A stretch of 64,000 bases of DNA from Ceratorhiza oryzae-sativae (GCA_030998015.1 JARWMV010000017.1:62001-126000), one strand, 5' to 3'; positions 18,915 through 31,202 are shown, counted from the stretch's first letter. Notes: generated from the sequence alone by a model not told the origin. Program-made: numbers and translations.

Positions 18915-21900
18915 GCTCAAACCGTGCCAGGAGGGCGGTCTTGGGCGCTATGTTACAAAATGCGCATAATGAAAATAAAAATATGGAAATGGAATGTATG
19001 TCGTTAGGAAACCAATCACAACTACAGTTTTTCTTCCATGCATTCCCTCTGCGCATAACCTCCGAACGAAAATCTGCATATAACATGAAAAAATTCAATG
19101 GATGGGCCATGATTGATTCAGGGGCCACATCAGTATTTATACACGAAGATTTGGTGAAGCAATACCGTATTCCTACCGTCGCCCTAAAAACACCCAAGAA
19201 ACTGAGGGTAATCGATGGAAGGGAGATAGATTCTGGGTCTGTGACCCACTACTGCACCTTTGAGTTGTGCATTCAAGAGCACCGAGAAATCCTCAGTGCT
19301 TATGTTGTGAACGTTGGCAAAAATGATTTAGTCCTGGGCATGTCATGGCTCAAATTCCATAACCCTAACATTGATTGGGACGGAAAGGACATGAAGTTCG
19401 ACTCGCCAATATGCCTGAAGCATTGCATCACAAAACCCTTGCACGTGTGAGCAAATGAACCGAAGGAGCTTCAGCTGGACTCCCTAGACTCCCTCCCAAC
19501 AAAATATAAAGAATTCCAGAAAATATTCGCTGAAGAAGATGACGTCCAACCATTACCACCCCATAGGAAGTGGGATATGGAAATAGATCTAAAACCAGAT
19601 GCCAAGTCAAGGCACGGTCCCATATATAGCGTGGGTGTCAAGGAAGATGCAGAATTGCGCAAAACCTTGGATCGCCAACTAAAAGCAGGGCATATCAGAC
19701 CCTCAAGGTCACCAATGGCATCCCCAGTCATATTCGTCAAAAAAAAGAATGGGAAGCTGCGCATGTGCATTGACTACCGTCGGCTAAACGAAATGACTGT
19801 CTCCAATGTGTACCCACTCCCACGCATCAATGATATTGTGGAAACCTTGCGGGGGGCAAAGATATTCACCAAGTTTGACCTAAAGTGGGGTTTCAACCTC
19901 ATACGAATTCGGGAAGGAGACGAATGGAAGGCTGCTTTCAAGACCAAATATGGGCTATATGAGCCTCTAGTTATGCAATTCGGCCAAAAGAATGCACCAG
20001 GAACCTTCATGGCCATGATCCGAGAAGAATTCCAGGACATTGAAGGCATTTACGTTGTAATTTACATGGACGACATATTAGTATTCTCCAAAAACCAGGA
20101 AGAACATGATGAACATGTCAAGGAAGTCTTACGTCGCCTCCAAAAAGCTGGCCTATATTGCGCCTTGGAGAAATGCGTTTTCGATGTCACTGAAGTCGAC
20201 TACCTGGGAATAGTAGTGACTCCCCAGGGAATTAAAGTAGACCCAGCCAAGGTCGAAAAAGCTGTTGAATGGCCAACCCCTACCAACCCAACCGAAGTCC
20301 TGGAAGGGTTGGGGTTTGCAAATTGGTTGAGACACTTCATAAAAGACTTTTCGAAAATCACAAAATGTCTCTATGAACTTGTCAAAAAGGACGTAAAATG
20401 GGAATGGACAGAAGAAAGGGATCAGGCATGGAATCTGCTGAAGCAAAAATTAAAAGAAGCCCCCCTCCTAATTCAGCCAGAGCCCAACAAACCATTCATT
20501 TTGGAAACCGACGCCTCAGGCTATGCCACAGGTGCCGTATTATTGCAATACGGAGAGGACGGAATGCTCCACCCAATTTCCTATTACTCCAAGGCAATGG
20601 TCCCAGCAGAGAGAAACTACGATATCTACAACAAAGAAATGCTGGCAATTATCAAGGCCCTTAAACACTGGCGTCATTTGCTAGAGGGGGCCGAACACCC
20701 AGTAAACATTGTCTGTGACCACAAAAATTTGGAATATTGGAAGACAAATCGGCCACTGAATGGTCGAGTCACAAGGTGGCATGAGTTCTTATCCAGGTTT
20801 GAATTCAAAATTTTATATATTGAAGGGGCAAAGAATGGCTGGGCAGACATACTCTCTAGGCTGTCAAGACACATCCCTAAAGAGGGGGGTGAGAGCCAAG
20901 CTCTACTTGCACAAAACCAATTTTTGGAATTAAAATCCCTGTGGTTACAAGCAATCACACCAGACCACAACCTGGAACAACTCATTAGGGACGCGATCCC
21001 AGGGGATGAGCACCTGTCAAAAGTGCTAAAAGCCCTAGATGACAATGAGAAGGTCAAAGATTGGGAATGGGATGAAGGACTCCTACGATACAAGGGCAGA
21101 ATCTATGTCCCAAATAACAAAGAACTTCGCAAACTGGTCATTGAAAGCCGTCACGATAGTCCAGCAGCAGGACACCCAGGACAGTTCAGAACTTATGAGT
21201 TGCTAAACCGCAAATATACGTGGCTATCAATGAAAAAATCAGTCAACGAATACGTCACACACTGCGAGTCATGCATCAGGAACAAGCACAGCAACCAAGT
21301 TCCCCCAGGGCTCTTAAACCCAATACCTGCACCAGAAAAACCTTGGGAAGAAATTACCTATGACCTGATCACCGGGCTACCCCTGTCAGAGGGATTTGAT
21401 GCCATATTTACAGTTGTTGACCGCCTGACAAAAATGGTCCACTTTATTCCATGTCAATCGGAAGCCAGTGCTATGGATTGCGCCAACCTGTTCCTAACAT
21501 ACGTATGGAAACTCCATGGGTTACCACGGAAAACAATCTCAGACCGCGGCCCCAACTTCGCATCCAAATTCTTAAGGCACCTGTACAAACGACTGGATAT
21601 AAAACCCTCCTACTCCACAGCATACCACCCTCAGACAGATGGCCAGTCCGAACGAGCCAACCAAGTAGTGGAAGGGTACATCAGACACTATGTATCAGAC
21701 AGACAAGATGACTGGGTCTCGCTCCTACCATTAGCTGAATTTGCCTACAATAATGGTGTCAACGCCTCAACTGGCAAATCACCATTCTTTGCAAACTACG
21801 GTTTCCACCCAAGGCTAGCAGTTGGAGATAGGGAGGAACCAGAACTCCCTTTAGCGGACAACCATGCAGAATGGCTCCAAAAGGGCCATGATGAACTTAA

Positions 21901-22441
21901 GGCAGCCCTGGAAATAGCAAACCAGAGGATCAAGGAATACTACGACCAGAAGCATCGGACTCCTGAAGCAATTAAGGTTGGAGACAAAGTCTGGCTTGAT
22001 ACCAAAAACATACGGACACAGCAGGCCTCCAGGAAACTGGCCCACAAAAGAGTTGGACCATTCAGGGTGGTAGCACAACATGGCACACATGCATACAAAC
22101 TGGACCTACCGATAACCATGAAGATACACCCAGTGTTTCATGTCTCACTCCTGACCAAATATAAAGACGACCCCTATGGCCGTCAGGTTCCCCCACCACC
22201 ACCTGTGGTAACTCCTGAAGGGGAAGAAGAGTTCGAAGTGGAACAGATCATAAAGTCACGATACAACAAAAGATCTAACGTCTTCGAATACTATGTCAAG
22301 TGGCTCGGCTATGATGAGCGACAATGGTTAACCTATGACGACCTGGTGAACGCACCAGAACTCATCGCTGACTATGTCAAGTCGCACCCAAAAGCACCCC
22401 AGGACCCCTGTGCCTTGAAGGGGGGAAGTGTCACGAACTGA
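18911..22441 (+). pseudogene. Copy B Pol (PR-RT-RNaseH-IN-chromodomain) with one in-frame TGA
   Basis: A pol frame of about 1176 codons opening at the ATGA overlap with gag. Protease with DSGA near residue 63, then a TGA at 19448-19450 between protease and RT, then the same frame continues uninterrupted to 22441. RT has YMDD. The RT palm motif that is usually MPFGLxNAPATFQ reads MQFGQKNAPGTFM here and in copy A. RNase H has LETDAS. Integrase has an HHCC domain and D, D, E in YDLI, SDRGPNF and QSER. The chromodomain ends with YYVKWLGYD. Copy A has an Arg codon at the TGA position. So this is either a single inactivating change or a readthrough stop. The frame ends 13 nt inside the 3' LTR. Confidence 0.88.
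22417..22428 (+). promoter_or_regulatory. Copy B polypurine tract
   Basis: GAAGGGGGGAAG immediately before the 3' LTR at 22429; the plus-strand primer. It lies inside the end of the pol frame. Confidence 0.8.
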
Positions 22442-22804
22442 CACGCATACATCCACTCTACAATATTTTCTCGATTTTCTACATTTTATGAGATCATCTT
22501 CAAAACATACTTGCCTTTTATGGTATATCTGTATCATGTGACTCAGGGAATGATCCGGACCGGTAACCGAGATGTATTTCAACTCTGATGTGAAATTCCG
22601 CAGTTCCGCAGTCGCTTCTACTGCTTCTATCTCTTATCTGTCGTGACTCACTGTACGGACTTGTTTGTTATGATGTGGCTTGTACTATGTATATAAACCA
22701 GGTCAAGTTCGCAGAGGACTCCTCAAGAACTTGACCTCTCGTCGAATACAAGTTCTTTTATTTTCTTACTATTTTCCTCGTCGCCTGACTTGTCGTCGTC
22801 GACA
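22429..22804 (+). repeat. Copy B 3' LTR
   Basis: 376 bp; differs from the 5' LTR at three positions by eye (A/G near 16168, C/T near 16281, A/G near 16291). Followed by ACCAC at 22805-22809. Confidence 0.97.
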
Positions 22805-23000
22805 ACCACTGAGTTTGCAGAGCATGTGAGTGGCCTGAACTGCAGAGACGTGATTGTTATGGGTGACAAGGCAGACTGCATGCCATACAGCAGTAGGGGA
22901 AAGTTTTCAAGGACACCTGGCAGTGGCTGTTTTGAGATCTGGACGATGCTCAGAGTGCACATTCAAGATAGTACCATGGGATACATGTGCATCACACATA
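22805..23000 (-). pseudogene. Tc1-like transposase, N-terminal part
   Basis: Joins in frame to 15939 once copy B is removed. The minus strand reads a helix-turn-helix-like segment, including SPTAVWHAVCLVTHNNHVSA and HMLCKLSGE, which leads directly into VHPDTVCRGLKEAGL. An internal TGA sits where a CGA (Arg) would be expected. The upstream limit is uncertain. Confidence 0.75.
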
Positions 23001-23438
23001 ATATGGGCATATTTGTGACCAGCATCTAGATTGTATAAGATGGTGTTGAGCGTAGCTCAGGAGATTGCTTTGGGCATCAGAGTGAGGGATAAAGCAGCAC
23101 AGTTTGACACTACAGGGTAAAGTCAGAGGGGCATATATGTGTACAAAAGAAAATTTGGAATCATATCGGCAAGCACAACGGAGCTGTAGATGTAACATGT
23201 CAAAGGTTCAATGCTCAATGACACATGCAGAAAATTCAATCAAATGGCCTCTCGTTTTGTTTCATGTTTAGCTCCGTCATTTCTTATGCGTTTAGCTTCG
23301 TATTATATTAGTTTTGTAGCCAGGAGGCAGGGCTTCCTGGCGCATGTATTTACATCATGTTTCGTGGGCTGGTACACGAGTTATGACTTCATCTTGCTAT
23401 CACTACGTTCTATTTGATCTAATTTGCTGGTTACTGTA

Positions 23439-24728
23439 TTAACTATACAGTATGGCTTACCTTGGCCATCGGATTGATTATATGCGCAAGGCACCACACA
23501 TATGATCGCTCCCCCAAAAATCCCTTGATCTTATTTTCAAGATAGCGGACCATAGTGAGGTTATTGCTTGCATTGTCAAGCACCGCTGCGAGAATCTGAT
23601 TGTTGTTAATATGCCGATCCATTGTCACTACATAGTTGTTTACATACCTTGCCCTCGAGTCCATATCGACGAAGGCATGAAGCGAGCTCAGTGGCTAGGT
23701 ATTCACTGGTATGAGCGGATGTTAACCTAACGACAGTGAGTAAGTCATTTGAATCCATATATGCGCACATCTTATGAGCAGTTACCTGATAAACTCAAGG
23801 ATGCATCGATGCATCTTCATTTCATCGAACCAGACAACTACCACACCCAGGTAAGACTCCGAAATAGGGTTTGTCCATCCGTCGATTGCTAGATGAACTG
23901 CGGACTGTATGCTCTATCAACAATATCAGTAAATAAGCTAATAGCTGCATGCAGGACGAAATTCATACCTGAAAACATGTTCGAATATGTGGGGCATAAC
24001 TGGCATGCACAAGCTGGACATCTCGAGACAAGGTAGACAATGAAGGTAAGGTGGTACCCGGGCGCAAGTAGTCAACTTCCATGCGGTGAAACTCGTCGGT
24101 GAGTGACTCGAATGAACAGTGGGAGCTTGCGCTCCATAGTGCGAGTATTGCTCTATGCTTTGCCTCGGAATATGGCAAGGGAGAGGTCTCGGATAAACTC
24201 AAGTTGTTTGTCGATGTAGCCAATCGTTTTGAATCGCACTTTTCGAGGCCCTCACGCAATGGCGTAGTACCGTCACCTGTCCTAGTCCGAGCCCGATAGT
24301 GAGGCTTATGGTTGGGGTTGTTGTATTTACACATAAACCTGAACCACATTTGCTGAGGCACCAGTGTATCAACTTGATTGTTATACATGTGGCACAGTTC
24401 GACTCTGTAGTGACTGTAAGCTACAGATCTCCAGGTCTCCTCTGCCGCTTCTACAATACATAAAGCCATGAGTAAAGACACGGTGCTAATGACATCAAGG
24501 TCGTTTGCATACGTACCTATTATTTCTTGGTCAGGATAGTTCCAAGCAGCCAAATCGGACAAGCAGTTCAAGCCTCTACGCTTCTTAGAGGACGGCCATT
24601 CTCCGGGAGGTACGACAGGTTTTGAGAGGACAGTCGGCATTGAAAGCTCAATCTTACAAGTAATAGGGGTAGTTAGTAGCTGATTCCATCTGCAATTACA
24701 CGCCTTATATACACCGAGAGAGGCCAAC
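23439..24728 (-). pseudogene. hAT-family transposase, N-terminal and catalytic part
   Basis: Multi-exon minus-strand gene. A TATATAA-like promoter lies at about 24705. A BED-like segment around C..YNNPNHKPHYRARTRTG leads to REGLEKCDSKRL. Then comes YSEAKHRAILALWSASSH, an intron, HLAIDGWTNPISESYLGVVV (first catalytic Asp region) and WFDEMKMHRCILEF. An intron of about 51 nt (near 23615-23665) precedes LAAVLDNASNNLTMV (second Asp) and WCLAHIINPMAK, the hAT CxAHxxN-like motif. The next intron (donor at 23460) carries the whole Tc1 plus copy B. The C-terminal part is at 14285-14947 and incomplete, so the gene is not functional. Confidence 0.82.
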
Positions 24729-25575
24729 TAGGGCTCCGTAAGAAACCGGAAATCGCTTACCGTTAGCTTACATACACTTCTAAACAGGTATTTCCAACAG
24801 TAACTTACAGTAACTTGCAGGTTTCCCTAGCTGGCCGCACGTGACCCATTCAAGCCTTCCTCAAGCCCTCTGTCGCATGAATGATGAAATCTTTGACTCC
24901 TGCGCCTAAATTGTTACGAGTTTCACGTTTAAGGCTCAATTCTGGGACGATGTTGATGTTCCTTGAAGCTCTGTGAGTTTGATTACGTGTAAACAATCCC
25001 GTTCAGAACTCGTACTCATTGGTTCATAGGTTACCCCTTCAGATTAACCAACCCCTAGCGCTTCATACAGTATACGCACACCACTCCCCCCCCCCCAGGA
25101 TACGCGAATCTAGGTACTACATGTATGTCGTATGCGAGTGGTCAATTGGTTGAACAAAGCTTTTGGTCACAAGTACGTCACAAGTACTAATATGCAAAAG
25201 ATTTGACCTTACTTGACATCATAGGGAGGTCATTGAACAGCTGAGGAGGTATAGTGATGCACGTTAAGAAGAATTTATACTACTTCAGACCGAAATACCG
25301 TGATTTAGCTCGCCAGTGTACTTGCATCTACTTTCCAAAGTGTTTAGGAGCCCGTCTCGTGCTGAAAAAGACCCAAAGCGTCTAAGGATACTTTGTGTGG
25401 AGTTTGATCTCTGATCATAATGGCAGGTGAACGATTTCGCACTTCTACATGGGGGCGGTTGCTCCGTAGCATATGACTAATCGGTGGAGGCTTACTGTCG
25501 GAAATAGTAACTTACTGTTTCTTACACCGGGTGTTTCCGGTTAGAAACACGCTTACTGTTTCTTTCGGAGCCCTA
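24729..25575. mobile_element. Non-autonomous hAT-type element with 8-bp duplication
   Basis: 847 bp bounded by TAGGGCTCCG (24729-24738) and its inverse CGGAGCCCTA (25566-25575), flanked by the exact 8-bp repeat AGGCCAAC (24721-24728 and 25576-25583). Eight-base duplications and short terminal repeats are typical of hAT transposons. Subterminal copies of CAGTAACTTAC-like and CTTACTGTTTC motifs look like transposase-binding repeats. No coding frame is seen inside. It inserted just upstream of the hAT transposase promoter. Confidence 0.85.
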
Positions 25576-25583
25576 AGGCCAAC

Positions 25584-26158
25584 GCGGCCGTACGAATGTC
25601 CCAGAATTCTGTAGATTCGCTTACTGAACTCAAGGCCGACGTACTTGCCCTCGGGTTTTAGCTATCCACAAATAATGTGCGCCAGCGCTTATATGAGTCA
25701 GCACCGCGGCTTGGCCCGGTATAACCACACGGTTCGCGGTACGGTACGGTGAATTTCAAATGGCCTCTGGAATATTCCAGCACCGTACCACTCCGGCACT
25801 GCACGGAGCCACCGTGAACTACCGGATCTTCGTCTACCATGCTGATCCCTAATTCCAACGTCCTGTAGCTGATATCTCAACGCGTCCTCTGCATAATATT
25901 ATCGTCGCATGTGGTTTGCCCAAGCATGTAGAGTGCCCGTGGGCGACAGATAAATTCGCCTGTCGCGGCATGTGGCGCGCGAAGCAGTTCGCGTTTGATC
26001 TCCCAGATCCGCATCCAAACCATCAATAGTTGGGGAGTATATGATGCTTTGCATACATTGATCAATTCCACATCATCACCTTGAAACGTTTCTTTTCATG
26101 TACTGAACAGCCAAGCAGTCAAAGAAAAAATCATTATATCTGCTCCGGCGATGCCATA
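25584..26158. other. Intergenic, nothing recognised
   Basis: About 575 bp between the hAT-type element and the 3' end of the NACHT-WD40 gene. Only short unconvincing frames; probably holds the terminator of that gene. Confidence 0.5.
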
Positions 26159-29100
26159 TCATCGATATTCTGAAACATAACACTTCGCCCACTCCTTCCC
26201 CATATATGCGTCCGTAAAGTCCAACTCCCATTCCCCATGTGGACAGATCACCGACACGTTCCGCGGATATTTAAGCCCAGCCCGTAGGTCATCCGGCACC
26301 CAAAACAGACGAGTGCCATCGCGGCGGACTACCCACCCGTCCTCATCCAATCCCTCCCAGCTCGGTTGGTCCATGGTTCTGGACGCAAGCACTTGAGCGT
26401 CCCACACACGAATCGATCCGTCCTTGGAACTGGAAGCGATGTATTGTCCATCGCTGGAGAACGCGACCGACCATATTACTTCCAAATGGGCAAACGACAG
26501 ACAGGCGACCTGGTTTCCCGTATGCGCATCCCACATCCGCACAGATCGGTCGTGGGAGCCAGAAACGACATAGTGGCCGTTGGGTGAGAAACAAATAGAA
26601 TTGACGAAGCCCGAATGCCCCTTGCATGGTCCAGTCAAGATGCGCCCAGTAGCCATGTCACAAACTACAAGTGCATTATCCTTAAAGTCGAATGCAAGTC
26701 GGCTGCCATCGGGAGAAAATGTGATAGCCCAGCGGCCACCTTGAAAGGGACCGCCCGCCAGAGTTCCCGACTCAGCATTCCATATTCTTATAGTTTGATC
26801 GTCAGAGATGGAGGCGAGGGACCTCCCGTCTGGTGAAAACGACACCGAGCGAACCCAACCTGTGTGCCCTTGGAATGGCTGAGCTACCAGATCCCGAGAC
26901 TCCACGTTCCAGACATGTATAGTCTCGTCCCAACTGCAAGACGCAACTCGGCTACCATCCGGCGAGAATACAACTCCCACGGCAGCATTTTCATGCCCGG
27001 TATATGGTTCACCAATCAGAGATCCGCTGAGTGCATCCCATATCCGTACCGTACCGTCTTCAGAAGCAGAGGCAACGCGACTACCACAAGGCGAATATGC
27101 AACTGACTGAACCCCCTGGGTGTGTCCAATCAATGGACCCAGTACACTCGTCCCAGTCACCACATCCCAGATAGAGACAGTCCCATCGCCAGAGCCAGAC
27201 ACGATGAGCTGGCTGTCTGGAGAGAACGCCAGAGAACAGACTGGGCTGATCTCCGCGTCTGGCATACCCACATCTGCAACCCTTGCCTGCACATCCCATA
27301 TGTATACCCTATCATCGAACGAAACGAACAGGACCTGGGTCGCATCTAGAACGAAAGCAGGGGGCGAAGGGTCGAGGAAGAGAGCTGGGCGTGCACGGAA
27401 TGGGCCAGACACAGTCTGCCCTGTATGCACATCCCACACGCGCACAGTCCCATCGTTTGACCCAGAAAGTATACGGCTGCCATCCGGCGAGTATGATACA
27501 CTGTAAATGGAGCCAACGTGTCCCTCAAACTGGGTGGCAAGCAATAATCCTGTGCTGGCATCCCATATGCCGATGGTCTTGTCATTAGATCCGGATGCGA
27601 TATGGCAACCGTCGGGCGAGTATGCCACAGACCTGACAGAGCCTGTGTGACCGCTTAGTGGCCTAAGCACACGATTCCCTGTACACACATCCCAGATGCA
27701 GATGGTATGGTCTTCGGACCCAGACACTAAATGACCACCATCGGGTGAGTAGGCAACGGATAGGACCGAATCAGTATGCCCTGTGATGCAAGTGACTTGA
27801 CTTCCAGCCGACACATTCCAGATGCGAATAGTACGGTCATGAGATCCCGATGCAATATGCTGGCCATTTGGAGCGTAGGATATGGATGTAACCCAGTTTG
27901 TGTGCCCGCTCATTCGATTGCTAGCGGGTTGGGCAGTGTGTGCATCCCAGATACAAATGGTTGCATCCCATGAGCCAGACGCAAACGAAGCGCCGTCAGG
28001 TGCGAATGCAAGAGTTGTCACGCGCTTGGCATGTTCGTTGAAAGGGCCGGAGATACGGCGACCAGTATGCGCCTCCCACATGCAAATTCTACCAGAAAAG
28101 GTGCCAGTGACAAGCACTCGGCCGCTTGGTGAGACTGCCATGGAACTTGTTTCATGATCGGCCTTCCAAGTTACGAGTGCTTTTGGCCTTCTCGCATCTA
28201 TGCCCGGACCTCGCGCTTTGACAAGACCTCGCATTCGAGGCTCATACCATTTCCATAGGTTCGATTCCTTGTCCCACAGGGCCATCACCGATACGTAGAT
28301 GTGAGATGTGCTCATACGTGCGAGTGATCCCGACACGACTGTCAACAGCCTGGTTGCATCTTGGTACAGCGCCACAAGATCTGTATCGATGGCAGCATCC
28401 TATTTGTGTATTTTTAGCCTTGTGCAGATGGATTAGAGTCTTGTGCATACCTGGATCCAGGTCCGCGCATCGAACAAAGCTCGTATACTTTCCTGATTGG
28501 TCTTCAGCAAGTTTGTCACCTCGATCCAGAACAGCACTTGGCTGCGCAGAAACCTGCCCAATGCCACACAGAGAGTTTCATCCTCTTCTCCCATATGACC
28601 ACTGTGCCTCATGTGGTCGCTCCAGTATTGGCATGTATATTTCAGTTGTAGGGGAACCGCCGCTTGGATTCGAGTAGATATTTCAGGCACATCTGCGTCA
28701 AGTGTGTAGGACGACTCGAATCCACAGATGTTGAACTTCAGTAGGCGTTCCATAGCTCCAAAGCATCCTACAGCCAATGCGCGATTACAATCTTCCGGAT
28801 TGTAGTAGAATTTGCCAGAACGGGATGCAGTGAGCATGTAGTCCGGAAATGAAGCATGCAGAGCTGAGACCAGTCCGCTCGCGTCGTCGACGTTAAGCAC
28901 TGCCCTAAGGGGTTCGATTGCACTTTTCACTTGCGCATCGTCTCTGAATCGTAGTATATCCGCCAATGCTATCAGACTCAATGGCTCGCTCGTGTATATG
29001 ACTGCTTGCAGGACCTGTTGAATCCGGGTCTTCTCCTTCGACCCCTCGTCCCACCTATCCAGTGCTGCAGAGAGAATTGCCGTATACAATCCATCGAGCT

Positions 29101-31000
29101 GTTTGTATGCGTTGGTGCCGGAACTGCTGTCCATGGCTACAATTTCATCCAGGCGTTCCTTGCGATCGCACCACGAGTCATCTGGCGCAACGTATTGCAC
29201 AATCGTAGACGCGTAGATGAACAGATTGCCTGCGCGTTGTGCAAGAACCTTGAGCTGCGTAGTGGTGACGCCAATCAGCCCCAGCTTTGACTCGAGGTAG
29301 GTCTCAATGTCAGCCTGAACGAGCGACTGCTCGACATCATGCAAGTGATAGAGTGATCCGCTGCGAGATCCGGCAGAAGACATCCTGTTCAACAAGTCGC
29401 TATCCGGTCGACACGTTACAAAGAACTTGATCGGCAGCTCCTGGGCGAACCGCATGAGTGTATTTAGCACTCGCATGGCGTCTCGGCGATCCTCACACTC
29501 GTCCAGCGCATCGATGACCACCACCAGCAGTCCGGCAGGTAGCAAGTCCTTGACCTTCATCAGGGGTCCGTACAAAAGCCTCTGGAACTGCGCACTCAGC
29601 TCCAGAGCGGCGTTGCCCCGATCGAGCTCCAGCGCCACGATTAGTTCTCTCCTGTACGGCAAACATATTCGAGATAGCTGGTAGGCTACGGTAGGGACTA
29701 TGCGAGCAACGTTTCTGCAATCGGGTCGGGACCTAGAGCAGAAGAAGCTAGCGGCAAGCTGGTGCGATGACTCGAGCCGTTTGCACAGGCTATAGGCAAT
29801 GGTTGTCTTTCCCGTCCCAGCCATGCCGTTCATCCAATATACCTTTGCCGCCTCTGGGTTCCTCGCCCATTTTTGGAGCTCTTGGAGAATATCCTCGCGA
29901 GTTTTCATTGTGCATTCAGTACGGAGATATGTCATATCACTAGAGTTATATAGAGCCGCCGTCACGGACTGCAATACCTTTGCCTGAAATTATACACTCA
30001 GACGCCGTTCATGTGCATTCAGAATCAATAGTTGTACACACCATTCGTTTTTTGGCTTCCACGTTCAGTTGTTCCTTTGCCAAGACCGAGTTTTCCTTTG
30101 TGACCGTCCATATGTTGAGCACCATATCGGTCTGTTCCATCTTCAGCGGAAGCACTTCGAACGTCTTAAAGTCTACACTGACCTGAAGCTGTCGCAGTAG
30201 CACTTCAACCGCCCGATAGCAGCGCATGATATCTTCCGCGTCATCCTCGGCATTCATATATGTTGTCGCCATATTTTTGCTTCGCTTGTTCTCAATGTGA
30301 CGTGCTTGACGTTCGAGGTCCCTACATCCAAAATGAGTCACCTTCAATTCAGCACCGAGCTACTTACTTGATCGTGGCTAAAAGCCAATCACTCAACTGA
30401 TCGCCTGCTAGCTTGCTTGCATGGCTCTCGAGAACGTCAATGGTTTTGATTATATCTGAATTAATCTGCTTGTAATCTTCTTTGTTGCTCACGGCCAACT
30501 ATCGCTTTTCAATCAGCTAGCCGTTCAGATTATTTTCTGACCAAACTTGCCGGTACGTTGCTAACACAGCGCATGACTATGTCGATAACGGACTGAATAC
30601 TGGGTACAAATCCGACATTGCCCAAAAGGGTAGCCTGCGATGCTTTGGCTGAATTTGATGCCATCGAATTTAACTTCGGGCCTTTGGATGACTCCGCCTG
30701 GCTCGAGCCTGCTGCGTCAGGAGGTGGAGGGTTGGGTGAGCGTGACCTCAGGATATCTTTGATCATCCGACCGCGGCGCCTCAGGTTTTCGCTAAAACTA
30801 TCGGCCTTAGTTTTCTTCGTGTTCATTGTTTTGGTCGTGTGTGCAAGGTGCTGTGACGATTCGTTGGTTAGGGTTAGTCTAACACCGGCGCCTCGTGTTG
30901 GCGTTCGTATCTCAATTCTCATCCGCGGAGTGTGATTAGCGCTAAGTTCACGCATACATGCCTGCTGCAACGACAAGACTATGGTGAACTCTCTTTTCAT
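26159..31000 (-). CDS. NACHT-WD40 protein (HET-E/NWD type), five exons
   Basis: STAND-class NTPase of the fungal vegetative-incompatibility type. Model: 26159-28399, 28451-29983, 30042-30321, 30368-30498, 30557-30826, with introns of 46-58 nt. The start at 30826 gives 1484 residues; an in-frame ATG at 31000 would add 58. An N-terminal basic Ser/Pro-rich stretch and helical effector-like region are followed by NACHT with Walker A GMAGTGKT (about residue 280) and Walker B LLVVVIDALDECED (about 380). Fourteen WD40 repeats (about 815-1405), enough for two seven-bladed propellers, and a short conserved tail complete it. In this family ligand binding by WD40 repeats triggers NTP-driven oligomerisation and a cell-death or defence response. 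The frame appears intact. Confidence 0.9.
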
Positions 31001-31202
31001 TGTTGAAGATCACGGGCTCGGATTTCGTGATGATCCTTTATCTCGGTTTTCATGCCGCGCGCATGTACACCCCTATCATTCATCTCACCCCATATGCATA
31101 TAAGCGCACCTGTAGAACGTAGAATATTATCCTAAATTTATAGTTTATCACTTCCACTGCACGCACATGCTAAGTCATCAGTATTGAAGAATTTAGCCTT
31201 TA

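Larger units (their letters stand above)
15940..22804 (+). mobile_element. Full-length Ty3/gypsy chromodomain retrotransposon copy B
   Basis: A 6865-bp element with 376-bp LTRs that differ at three positions by eye (all transitions) and a 5-bp duplication ACCAC. Order: LTR, self-complementary primer-binding site, 1.29-kb ATG-free leader, gag, PR, RT-RH-IN-chromodomain, polypurine tract, LTR. It is inserted in a Tc1-like transposase gene. The coding region is intact apart from one in-frame TGA at 19448, so it is recent and close to autonomous. Confidence 0.97.
14989..23436 (-). mobile_element. Tc1-like DNA transposon, split by gypsy copy B
   Basis: Outer ends read CAGTAACCAGC at 14989 and GCTGGTTACTG at 23436, each next to a TA (14987-14988, 23437-23438), the classic Tc1/mariner duplication. 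The terminal inverted repeats are long, about 190 bp (14989-15185 and about 23247-23436), with scattered transitions. Removing copy B and one ACCAC leaves about 1578 bp, a normal Tc1 size. It sits inside an intron of the hAT transposase gene; removing it restores an intron of about 63 nt. Confidence 0.92.

Noticed and set aside
28251..28275. GGTTCGATTCC, resembling a tRNA B box
   Set aside because: Inside an exon of the NACHT-WD40 gene and without a cloverleaf partner; no tRNA gene was found in the window.
30827..31000. N-terminal 58-residue extension of the NACHT-WD40 protein
   Set aside because: Not excluded, but composition changes and the downstream ATG at 30826 better fits the start I recall for the family; kept only as an alternative.
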